From Chara braunii (Eukaryota; Streptophyta; Charophyceae; Charales; Characeae), in NCBI GenBank assembly GCA_003427395.1, contig BFEA01000027.1, positions 1,267,001-1,296,715 on the forward strand: a DNA stretch of 29,715 bases. Direction: 5' to 3'. Shown piece after piece: positions 20,513 through 29,709 of this stretch (the first letter of the stretch is position 1; each line of letters opens with the position of its first letter). Under the pieces are notes generated by a model. The model saw only the letters and a program-made list of their open reading frames with translations, was not told the origin of the DNA and ran no database searches. The translations under genes were made by a program, and so were the position numbers.

Positions 20513-20695
20513 TAGGCTACCAGTTGGGCCGCCCAGGTCCTGGGTGACCAGCCCGTGCAAGGACAAGGGAAGGACCCGACAGGACAAAAAAAAAAAAAAA
20601 AAAAAAAAAACAACTACGTTATGTAGAATAATAAACTGAACAACTTTTGTCTCAGGATCACATTGATATTTTTTACGGAATTTAAAATATAAAAT

Positions 20696-21441
20696 CAGGG
20701 TTACCTGACCGAACGTTCCCCGGGCTCGCCCCCGAACGTTCGGGCGTTCGGGGTCCCGTTCGGGGGCCGAATACCTCCAGGTTCGGCCCCCGCCAAAAAA
20801 AATTTGAGTCCTAAAAATAAGTTTTTTTTTTTAATTCTCTATGATGTAACCTACACGCCTATAAAGTTTGAAGCCATTCTGCTAAGCCCAAAAAACATTA
20901 ACAATCGTCAAAGATGGGGGTGTCAAAACGTGCTCGCCCACTCATTATTTTGTTTTTTTTAACTTTTAACTTTTTGTTTTCACTTTATTTCGGGGGCTAA
21001 ACAATTTTATTATTTTTTGAAAACTTTTTAATGAGTTATTGATTATGTAAACTAAATATCTGTAAATTTTCAGGACATTTGTCAATGCCAAAACATAATT
21101 AAAAATCGGCAAAGATGGCGGTGTCGAAAAGGTGCTGGCACACTCACTCATTTTAATTCTCTTTTTATTTTTTCTTATTTTTATCATAGTGTTTATTTTC
21201 TGTATTGGATTTTCAATTCAAATTTGGTAAAGAATTTGGATGTAGTGTCCAGGCAAATGTTGTTTAGTTTATGTTTCTTCATAACATAGTTGTTTTTCAG
21301 AATTTTTTTTCAATAGTTTTTTTTTTTTTTTTTTTTTTCATCCGCGTTCAGCCCGAATGGCAGAACTCCTCCCGAAGGGGTCCCGTACGTTCGGGCATTC
21401 GAGTTCGGGCGTTCGGCCCGTCCCGAACGCCGGTAACCCTG
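20696..21441. mobile_element. Non-autonomous hAT-like DNA transposon with 8-bp target duplication
   Basis: The element begins CAGGGTTACC (20696-20705) and ends GGTAACCCTG (21432-21441), perfect 10-bp terminal inverted repeats. It is flanked on both sides by the identical 8 bases TATAAAAT (20688-20695 and 21442-21449). Ends of the form CAGGG and 8-bp target duplications define the hAT superfamily. Both subterminal regions are GC-rich and packed with CGAACG/CGTTCG words (20714-20790 and 21340-21430), typical of transposase-binding arrays. The 550-bp interior is AT-rich with no open frame, so any movement depended on a transposase encoded elsewhere. Confidence 0.92.
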
Positions 21442-21466
21442 TATAAAATAAAATTGTTTTTTTTTC

Positions 21467-21750
21467 AAGGCTACCAGCCGGGCCGCCCGGATCACCCTAT
21501 TTTCCCGAGTAGCTCGGCTATGCAAGGATCAGGGAAGGACCCAGCCCCCCCCGCCAAAAAAAAAAAAAAACGAGAAAAAACTATGTTATGCAGAAGAATA
21601 AGCTGAACAAATTTTGCCTTAGGGTCACATCGAAAGTTTTTACCAAATTCAAAATAAAATTTTAAATAAAAAAAATACATTTTATTTTGTTTATTTTGAT
21701 TTTTTTTTTGCCTGTTCGGGCAAGCGGACCTGGGTTATTTTGGTAACCAA
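21467..21750. mobile_element. TAGGCTACCAG-family MITE (copy B)
   Basis: It starts AAGGCTACCAGCCGGGCCGC (21467). It has the internal A-run (21556-21570) and then the family phrase ATGTTATGCAGAAGAATAAG with CTGAACAAATTTTGCCTTAG (about 21583-21622). It ends near 21750 with GGGTTATTTTGGTAACC, a variant of the family right end. It is probably nested in copy A. Confidence 0.65.
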
Positions 21751-21808
21751 GTTTTTTTTTTTTCTTTGCCCGGTCGGAAAAGTAGCCCCAGACCACTCTG
21801 GTAGCCTA

Positions 21809-23083
21809 GATATATTTCTAATTTTATTTTTTTGTTGCCTTTGTATGATTGAAGTGAACTCATGACTTCCTCGATCTTTGACTTGTCTCATTATTTGTCG
21901 AGTATTATTTATTAAAAAAATCATTATGTAATAAATTAATAAAACTATATTAAAATTATGATTTATTTTTTTTAAAAAAAAAATAATAATAATAATTTTA
22001 TTAGGGTCGAGTGGCCAAGGCAGAAATAAAATGTAAAAGATCTGCAGATTCAGGGGTCATAAGATCTCCACACCCGCTTCATCGGGTGGAGTCCTTCCCC
22101 TTAAAAAAAAAACACTATCTTTCAAAAGAAAATCTACCAAATCCTCGATACCCGCTTTCCAAAAATACCCCAAAACACCGCAACAAAAATTCTAATTAGG
22201 GTTTCAATTCATTTACAAAGCGGAAGCAGTACAGATGACAAAGGTCAAGGAAGGTTTCTAAAAAATAAACTGAACAACTTTTGCCTCAGGGGAAAATTAT
22301 ACTTTCATCTTTTTCCTACTGAAAAAAAAAATCCTTAAAAAAATAGGGTTTTTTCTTTTTATTTGAATTATGTAATAGAGATAAAATATAAATTTGGATA
22401 AATTTATAAAATATTTTAATTAGAATACCATTTCCTTTTATAAAGTTTGTATAAAAAAATGATGAATCCAATATAAATTGAAAAAAAAATGTTGTATGAG
22501 AAGTAATATTAAATTAAAATATTTCATAAACTCACTAAGAAATTTATTATATCTTCAACATAAAATTTAAATTGAAAGATAAAACATTTTCATACAGAAA
22601 TTGTGAATGTATATTTATATAAAGGAACAAAAAATAGTTTAGATAGAAATCTTTAAAATATAATTTTTTTTTCTTACACTTTTGTAGGATTTTTAAATAT
22701 TTTTTATAGATGATAATTTTTTTCACCCACAATCCTTCACCTCTCCGCTCTCGCCGATTGTTGGATTATTGCTCTAAATATTCAAGCTCAATATTATACT
22801 ACTTTGTTATGTTTTGTCACTGAATAATTACATTGAAATATTAAAAATATATATATATTGAACAACTACATTGAAAAAATAAAAACAACAAAATGAAAGG
22901 GGAAACTTGTCGTTTTGTCACATTAATTATTGCTAACAAGTTGGAATGTGTAAAGGATAAAATGACACATTGAAAAATTGTCCAATAAGGTGGAAGAGTG
23001 AGGCATGATACTAAATAAACAGTTTTTATACCAAGTTATTTTTTTAAGTTACAGATTGTAATCAACTAGGTGATTTTCAACCG
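21809..23083. other. AT-rich gene-free stretch with a partial MITE remnant
   Basis: No gene recognised. A short family remnant (AAATAAACTGAACAACTTTT then GCCTCAGGGG) lies at about 22262-22292. The segment 22003-22090 contains GAGTGGCCAAGGC and a CACCCG/CGGGTG stem, and is faintly tRNA-like. Confidence 0.5.
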
Positions 23084-23290
23084 AGGTCACTAGTTGGGCC
23101 TCCAGGGTCACCTTTTTCTCTTGGGCGGCCCGGCCGTACAAGGAATAGGGAACGTAAAAAAAAAAAAAAAAATTAAAAGTTCAAAAACAAATGTTATGCA
23201 AAAATTTTAACTGAATTTTTTTTGCTTTAGGGTCATATCATAATTATTTACGAAATTTAAATTAAGAATTAAAAATAAATAAAAAAATAA

Positions 23291-23436
23291 TAGGCTACCA
23301 GAGTTATCTAGAGCTACTTGCTCGGCCAAACAAAATCAAAATAAAAAAAATAAAAATTATTTTTTAGCTTGAATGTGACCCTGTGGCAAACGTTGTTCAA
23401 TTTATTTTTCTGCATGACATAGTTGTTGTTGTTGTT

Positions 23437-23492
<56 letters not shown>

Positions 23493-23572
23493 CACGATGA
23501 CCTTCTCTGGTCTTTACACGACTCGGGCGTAAGGGAAAATTTGATGATTTGGACGACCCGGTTGATAGCCTA
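23291..23572 (-). mobile_element. TAGGCTACCAG-family MITE (copy D), inverted and nested in copy C
   Basis: Reading the minus strand, it begins TAGGCTATCAACCGGGTCGTCC-like (from 23572) and runs through a 54-base A-run (plus-strand T 23439-23492). It then reads the family phrase ATGTCATGCAGAAAAATAAA and GCCACAGGGTCACAT, and ends ACTCTGGTAGCCTA at 23291. The complete left and right ends in order show a whole inserted unit of about 280 bp. Confidence 0.75.
23439..23492. repeat. Poly-T run (54 bases)
   Basis: Uninterrupted T; corresponds to the expanded internal A-run of MITE copy D. Confidence 0.97.
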
Positions 23573-23642
23573 ATTTTTATATTATTTTTAATGTGTTTTT
23601 GGCCCGACAAAGCAAGTGGTCTCGGGTTACACTGGTAGCCTA

Positions 23643-24585
23643 GTTATTAAACAAGTTAAAAGATAAACTTGAATATTTATTTAAATTTATATCAATAAAA
23701 AACTACACGACATAACTTTTGGAGACTTAAACAAATTGATATAAAAAATAATTAGTTTACTCTACAATTTATAAACTTATATTTATGTTAGTTGCAATGG
23801 ATACATAATTATATAAAGTTAGTTTATTTCATTTTGTAACTCATGTATATTGAATATTATTTTTTTTTAATAATTTGGTTATGTATAACTTAGAGTCGAT
23901 TATAAGTCATAATGTTGAAAATAGTTAAAATTATATCTTCGTGGGAGGGTTTGGTAAGTCTATCATGATGTTATTAACAAGGTTAATTTTTTTAATTGAT
24001 AATTTTTCTCATCTTTGAGTTCCTCCTTTGTTTTTGAATAATAAAAAGTTAATTTTTTTGTTGATCATTGAAAATATAATTTAATTTATGTCTAGTTGTT
24101 TATATTATAGCAGGATTATCTTGTGTTATATGTTTCGAGTCTACTTAGTTCAAGCTGCACTGTAATATTTCAAAACTTTTCCTCAATACTCTCACGACAG
24201 TAAAACAAAATATTGAAAGTTTTCGTAATCACTACATACTCATATGAACCATTAAAAGATATAACGAGAAAATTAAATAGCACCGACGTTTTTTGTGTCA
24301 ATAATGATATCCTTACAGGTCATGGTTAGAGGAAAGTCTGCCCTCGATTGACATTTTGTAAATCCCCCCCACCTGGTACTAGTCACATCATAACTCACAT
24401 TTATATTTGTTAATGATCTAAGTGTTGTTTAAAGTTGTCTTAGGGAGTCTATAAACTTTAAAGGCGACAATCCGTTTGTTTGTAGTAGTGATAAATATCG
24501 TAGTTGATTGGGGAACGAAAACAAAATGGTGGTGGATGCACCCGCGAGATGCACCTTTACATAAACAACCACCACTGAACTGGAG
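23643..24585. other. AT-rich gene-free stretch
   Basis: Nothing recognised. Confidence 0.5.
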
Positions 24586-25010
24586 ACCAAAAGAAGAGGC
24601 CATGAGGATGTTGCGGACTAAACTCACATCATTGGGCCGACTTAAGGATCATGGTATCAAACATTTGGAGTATAGTAAAATAAAAAGTCCTACATACCTT
24701 TGTGGTCGGATAAATTTTAGTAATTAATAGTGCAGGGTTAGCAAAAGTGTGGTACAAAACATCCTTCAAGCTAATACATAAATATCATTTGGCTAAAAAA
24801 CTTAAGAGAATCAAAAGAAGAGGTCATGAAGGTGTTGGACATTAGACTCGTAGATTTAGGTCGCATAAAAATAATGGGAAAAAACGTGTGAAACATAGCA
24901 AATTAAAAATTATACATACCTCATTCGTTAGATGAGTTTTCGCGATTAACAAAATAATGTTAGCAACAGTGTGGGAGAAAACAACTTTTAGACTAATATC
25001 TAAGCACCAG
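24586..25010. repeat. Diverged tandem duplication, 224-bp period
   Basis: ACCAAAAGAAGAGGCCATGA at 24586 recurs as ATCAAAAGAAGAGGTCATGA at 24810. Matching landmarks continue through both units (AGTCCTACATACCT with ATTATACATACCT; CAAAAGTGTGG with CAACAGTGTGG; AGCTAATAC with GACTAATAT). Divergence is considerable, so the duplication is old. The open frame 24476-24727 partly covers the first unit and shows no known domain. Confidence 0.75.
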
Positions 25011-25920
25011 CTAATTAGGCTTTAGGAAGTCATCTCAACATACTTGTATAAAAATGACCATGAAGACAAAAAATGCCTTAACTACCACTTCCACTGAGCC
25101 TTTTTTCGTCGAGGCAAAAGATAATTATGAACCAAGTTTTATCGAAGCGCGAACATTTTTTTTTTTTTTTTTTTTTTTTTAGCGCTGCCAACTATTATGG
25201 TCCAATAACACTAAATCATATAAAAGAAACAAAATATTACGTTTTTTATTTTATTGTCGACAAAATGTAATGGTAACTTAAAAGGGTGTGATAAAAGTAA
25301 GTGATTGAACCAAAATAAGTGGGAGAATATGTTGAACATAAGAGTACTTTCACTGCGATAAGCGGTAGCATGTAGAGTGTTTTGTATGGGGAAGGTGAAG
25401 TTAGAGTGGTGGATCATGTGGGAAGGGGGGGTGTAGGAGCCGAGAGAGGGACGAGGTGGAAGTGCAAGTTGAGGTTGGTATTGTGATAGAGAAGATTGGG
25501 GTTTCAATGAAGGTATAAGGGTCAATGGTGACAATCAAAAGTATATGATATTGCATCTTGAGGTTCGCACTGTGACAGGGAAGAGAAAGGCTCCAATTGA
25601 GGGACTGGGATTGATGATGGCAATTCAGGTGGGGTTGGCAACTCAAACACTTCATCTTCAAAGTGCTCTGATAAAGAAGGCAGGAATTGAGACCGTAGGT
25701 TCAGTGGTGCAAAGGGTTCCTACGACTATGAAGGTTTGCACCTTTTGCATATCCAAATATGTTGTCTATGTACTATAAAACTCATTATTGCTTTAGAGAT
25801 ATTCATTGAGAGTGGGATGAAGAAGCATTCAATTGGCCTTATGGACCATTGTTCGTAAATCTTCTAATTTTTTAATGTAAGTTTCCCTCCATCAATCTCA
25901 AATATTGTTTCACGGGGTTT
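25011..25920. other. AT-rich stretch with poly-T at 25156-25180
   Basis: A 25-base T-run at 25156-25180 could be the poly(A) tail of a minus-strand retroelement. The open frames at 25211-25534 and 25401-25661 (minus) and 25545-25778 (plus) show no family signature. A weak internal duplication, TTGAGGTTSGYAYTGTGA (S = C/G, Y = C/T), is present near 25467 and 25558. Confidence 0.45.
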
Positions 25921-26395
25921 ATCCAAAGGTCCCTAAACCCTTGTATTGCTTGCTTTCTTCCTTTTGGTACTCCATTGTTGTAGATCTTGCGGTAACCTCT
26001 TTGTTGTTGGAAATTGAACGGTTTCTATCTCACCAAATCATCATGAGGATGATTAGTCTGATTGTTTTGAAGAGATTGAGATGAAATGATGTCCATTGTG
26101 GTAGGAAATCCTTATATCAAAAAGTGGTGTCACTTTGCACTCCACCATCACCATAAATAAAGGGTTGTTGGACACTCCAAGAGGCAGTGTTTCCCTGTGA
26201 CAATTATCGTTTTAGAGGAGTGACAATAGTATGAGCAAATTGGTAATATTTTCCTCGTTCCAGTTGTGATTTAGATACGTGCATATGAAAGGTCTACCAG
26301 TTCCTCTTTCCCAAACTATGAGTCTCTAACTTATCTCTTTATTTTTATCGGTTTTAATGAATTTATTTTGTGGCACTGCATGTACCCATCTTTTA
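25921..26395 (-). mobile_element. Decayed LINE ORF2 zf-RVT fragment
   Basis: The minus strand reads LPICSYYC then TGKHCLLECPTTLYLW-WWSAK (about 26250-26110). This has the cysteine pair and H-x4-C-P followed by LW and WW that mark the zf-RVT zinc finger of plant LINEs. The same elements occur in the LINE at 18.78-18.88 kb. A second piece follows, FKTIRLIILMMIW, then a stop, then DRNRSISNNKEVTARSTTME (about 26072-25970). It corresponds to the post-finger segment AIIWAIWWRRC of the first LINE. There are several stops and at least one frame change. The reading before the finger, out to about 26395, is plausible but weak. Confidence 0.65.
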
Positions 26396-27080
26396 TTGTG
26401 TATTGGTATTGAGAGATGCAAATGTACATTTCGCTTTCACTCCTCTCGATCAAATGGTAGGGCACATATCGAGGTTGCTATTCCTCCTCCTCACTACCCA
26501 CTATTCTTAACTATTAGAAAACCTTCAAAGGGTGTATTGTAATCGAGTTGCTTAGTTAGTTTTAGAGATGTCCACCTTCCGTTTTAGAAATCCGATTGAT
26601 ATGCGCATTGTTTGACCCACTATGTGAAGACTTGTATCTTTAAGATTGTAATGATCATTTGCCATGTTGTTGCTTCAACCACCTAGTTCTCTTATAAAAC
26701 TTGAAGGTGCGACCTCAACCTCTCTTCAAGTCTGTCTCCCAACTTAATAGGGTTACCTCCGTTATTCATATCAATTGTGTTTTATGTTTCTGATATTTTC
26801 AAGTGATGTTATAAGTTGTGTTGTTATTCTCAAAATAGTTTATTGAATAACCTATCCCTTTTGAAAGAAACTCATTTTTCTACCGTGATAGCCAATGCGA
26901 TTTTATTTGTAAAATAAATATTTAACTGTTTTCATAAAAGATTTAGGATATTCCAAATATCGATTTCCTCCAAACCGCCTCCGATTTAGTATGCATATGA
27001 CATTTTGTTTGTCTTATTTCCCTCCACATGGGAGATAAGGTTAACAACAGTCGTATTTTTCATCACCACTTTATGATTCA
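26396..27080. other. Gene-free stretch, possibly further LINE debris
   Basis: No protein match can be read on either strand. The LINE fragment on the minus strand may extend into it. Confidence 0.4.
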
Positions 27081-27440
27081 ACCTGCCTAAACAGGTGGTT
27101 TTCAGAGTCTTCGGACCTTTCACCACTTCAGTATCATTCAAGTCGGAAAATCCTGAATGGTCTTAAAGTGGTGAAAGCTCCGAAGACCCTAAAAACCACC
27201 TGTTTAGGCAGACTGCATCCTCAAGTGGTGAAGGGTGGTTTTCATGGTCTTCGGACCTTTCGCCACTTCATGACCATTCAGGATTTTCAAATTGCCAAAA
27301 ACTCTCACTTGACCACTTCAGAACACCCTTCACTACTTCAAGATGCAGCCTGTCTAAACAGGTGGTTTTCATGGTTTTCGGACCTTTCACCATTTCAGGA
27401 CCATTCAGGATTTTCATACTGCCCAAAACTCTCACTTCAT
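27081..27440. repeat. Compound foldback repeat, four copies of a TCTTCGGACCTTTC unit
   Basis: A 58-bp arm (27083-27140, starting CTGCCTAAACAGGTGGTTTT) pairs without gaps with 27154-27211 at about 51 of 58 positions, around a 13-base loop. A second, looser foldback pairs CTGCATCCTCAAGTGGTGAA with following bases (27213-27237) and 27324-27348. The core GGTTTTCA-GGTCTTCGGACCTTTC-CCACTTCA occurs in plus orientation at about 27098, 27237 and 27362, and in minus orientation at 27152-27198. The last two plus copies extend through ACCATTCAGGATTTTCA and AAAACTCTCACTT. The open frame at 27168-27455 simply reads across these repeats. Confidence 0.9.
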
Positions 27441-28179
27441 AATTTTTATTTATGAATTTTCAGCTACCCGATAACCGTCTGTGCCACATGGCTATAAGGT
27501 TTGCCCAAAGCGGATTCCATTTGGAAATCCCATTTCACTAGGCTTGTCATGTTTCCATCTCTTTGTGATTTCAGTGACCCTTAAACAGTATAGAGAGTGT
27601 TCCTAAACCATGATAGAGAATTAACTTTATTATGGTGTGATGATGGTGGGGCCAAATTATCAAATTGAATATAGACCAAGGAAAGTCACAGGATGTCAGT
27701 CGCCAATATCAGAAAGTCGAGCGAAATGAAGAATTGCTTAGAGGTTGTCAATCGTACTCACAATATAACTATATTTGTAATTTAAAAGAACACATAGCAA
27801 TGACGACGACTTATGACGGACCAAAGCTATGTTGATTTTGCATTGTGCACTTTTGACATTAGATGATGTTGATCGATGGTCAAGAACCGAAAATCTAGGT
27901 AAGTTGGTAGCTCCTCGACTTGAAACCGAGGTGCTGCAATTGTTTGGTTTGGTTGCCTTGTTTTGTCTTTTGCTTCAGCTTAGGGGCTTGTTCCACACCA
28001 CTTGAAGACCTTTGAGTTTCAAGGGTGTAGCGTTCCACAACACCCTACTCTTGCGAGAGACATTTAACGGATACCCTAATTTCCAGACAACTTATCACAC
28101 CATTTATAACGAAATTCAAGGCTCATTTTAACCAACCTTGCCACCAAGTCATAGAGTAGAGACCATAGTTACTAACTGC
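27441..28179. other. Gene-free stretch, nothing recognised
   Basis: No domain-bearing frame or RNA gene is seen. Confidence 0.5.
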
Positions 28180-28227
28180 AAAAAAAAAAAAAAAAAAAAA
28201 AAAAAAANAAAAAAAAAAAAAAAAAAA
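28180..28227. repeat. Poly-A run containing an ambiguous base
   Basis: About 47 A with a single N at 28208. It marks a homopolymer that the assembly could not resolve, so its length is unreliable. A second A-run lies at about 28395-28415. Confidence 0.95.
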
Positions 28228-29098
28228 CCTCTATAAAACCGCAAGGCAATGTGCACTTTCATGCAAATTTCGCTAACGTTCAGTTTCATAAAATCTTAAA
28301 AAAATTCAAAAATCTTAGCAGAGGAAATTCCAATGCTCCAAATGAGACCAAATTTAGTACACAACAACCTTGAACCAAAACAAAAATAGGCATTAAAAAA
28401 AAAAAAAAAAAAAAACCATAAAATTTGCCCATCCAAGGGTCCAAAACCTAATTTAAATTTTGGACCTGTTAGTCAGGGGCTAAAATTGGGGGTCCCCGTT
28501 AACCACGTGCGACTCTCGTTTGGGACTGTTATCTTTCATACGTCGGCCAACCCTCGAAACTTAAGGGCGTACAGGGCATTTGGGCTTTTGAACTCGAGGG
28601 ATAAAACTTGTCATGTTGTTCACCAACTAGACAGTTGGTGCCCCGTGATCCTCACCAAACGCACATGGGATCGCCACGCAACTCACAAAAATAACTCATT
28701 CTTCACGTGTAGCCATTTCAAAGGCGAAGTGGAACGGAAACATGAGTTAGGAAAAATTCAACCACTGGTACCTTTCCCAACTATTAATGCTTCCAACTTC
28801 TTATAGTGGCCTGCACAAGACACTAGTGGTATGCTCTCCCGACATGCACCGGTAAGAACCTCCAACAAACTGGTGGCTTAGGATTTTTTGAGTCAACTCT
28901 GGCTACAGTTGTCGTCACATGCCTTGGGGCACATAGCAATTCTGGCCAAATATATTGAGGGAAGTGTTAGCTCGCAGCCCTAAGGCCGAGGTATAATGGA
29001 TTGTTGCGTTTGTGTCAAGGTGGCGTGGCGGGTGACCACTCTAAATAGGGTAGTAACCGGGGTGGAAGTTGTGTGAGGACCGGTCGTTCACATTTTTG

Positions 29099-29101
<3 letters not shown>
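28228..29101. other. Gene-free stretch, nothing recognised
   Basis: The open frame at 28486-28806 has varied composition but no recognisable domain. A small perfect hairpin (CACCAACT, four bases, AGTTGGTG) lies at 28621-28640. GC content rises again from about 28.48 kb. Confidence 0.45.

Positions 29102-29184
<83 letters not shown>
29102..29184. repeat. (GA)n microsatellite
   Basis: About 41 uninterrupted GA units. The open frame at 29069-29458 reads an Arg-Glu run across it. Confidence 0.97.
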
Positions 29185-29188
<4 letters not shown>

Positions 29189-29658
29189 CGCCAGGTTTCC
29201 CTGGGGTGGTTTTGCAAGTATTTGCTGGTGAATATGGCCCAGAAATTATTTGTGATTCAGAATAAAGAAGTGCAAAGGCAGGCCTACTTGGTTGAGGTGT
29301 GTCAGCCGAAAGAACAAATGCCCCTGGCTACGGCTCAAAATTTTTGCAAGATTCCTTCTGGTCGTTCATGTGCAACAACTGCCCAACCCCCTAAATTTGC
29401 CCGCACAACAATTTACCACCCTTCCAACAACCAGCATTGGGCTGAACGACCAGCATAACGAACGACGAAAAACGTTTCAAGGATTGACTTACCGTGAGGG
29501 CACGGGTACGCATCCCGTAGTTCGTTTGTTTATGTGGTTCGAGAAGGGTAAGGTAGTGATTATGTTGTATGTATGTTTTGTCATGTTCGCTATACACAAT
29601 TCGAAGAGACTGTGTGTGGGGGGTCCCGGTTGGTGTGCTTTATTCACGATGTTCATGA
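29185..29658. other. Unassigned stretch, possibly retroelement-derived
   Basis: Open frames are present on both strands, but none has a recognisable domain. Its downstream neighbour matches a LINE tail, so it may be 3' sequence of a related element. Confidence 0.35.
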
Positions 29659-29709
29659 GACGCTGGACCCAGTTTTCAGCAGGTGGCGCTCCCCATCAAT
29701 AAACAGGAG
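29659..29709 (+). repeat. Second copy of the LINE 3' tail segment
   Basis: GACGCTGGACCCAGTTTTCA with following bases matches 19738-19787 in the same orientation over about 50 bases, with roughly eight differences including two single-base gaps. The window ends six bases later, so the rest of the copy is not visible. Confidence 0.8.

Larger units (their letters stand above)
20513..21808. mobile_element. TAGGCTACCAG-family MITE (copy A), interrupted by two later insertions
   Basis: The left end TAGGCTACCAGTTGGGCCGC is at 20513. An internal A-run follows at 20586-20610, then the family phrase AACTGAACAACTTTTGTCTCAGGATCACAT (about 20635-20662). The body is split at 20695 by the hAT-like element. 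It is apparently split again by a second family member (copy B) starting at 21467. A matching right end, CTGGTAGCCTA, lies at 21798-21808. The assignment of this right end to copy A is inference, based on there being two left-type and two right-type ends in order. Confidence 0.6.
23084..23642. mobile_element. TAGGCTACCAG-family MITE (copy C) with nested copy D
   Basis: The diverged left end AGGTCACTAGTTGGGCC is at 23084. It is followed by the family A-run (23156-23172) and phrase (ATGTTATGCA, GCTTTAGGGTCATAT, about 23190-23240). The right end GGGTTACACTGGTAGCCTA finishes at 23642. An inverted family member fills the middle. Confidence 0.7.

Noticed and set aside
28621-28660. TTGGTGCCCCGTG sequence as an LTR-retrotransposon primer-binding site
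   Set aside because: No paired long terminal repeats, no gag or pol reading nearby, and the match is partly explained by a small local palindrome.
29069-29458. 129-codon open frame beginning with an Arg-Glu run
   Set aside because: The first third is the GA microsatellite, and the remainder shows no domain and overlaps another unsupported frame.
29292-29702. 136-codon open frame at the window end
   Set aside because: Its C-terminal residues are encoded by the 50-bp block shared with the LINE 3' untranslated region, so it is unlikely to be a true coding sequence.
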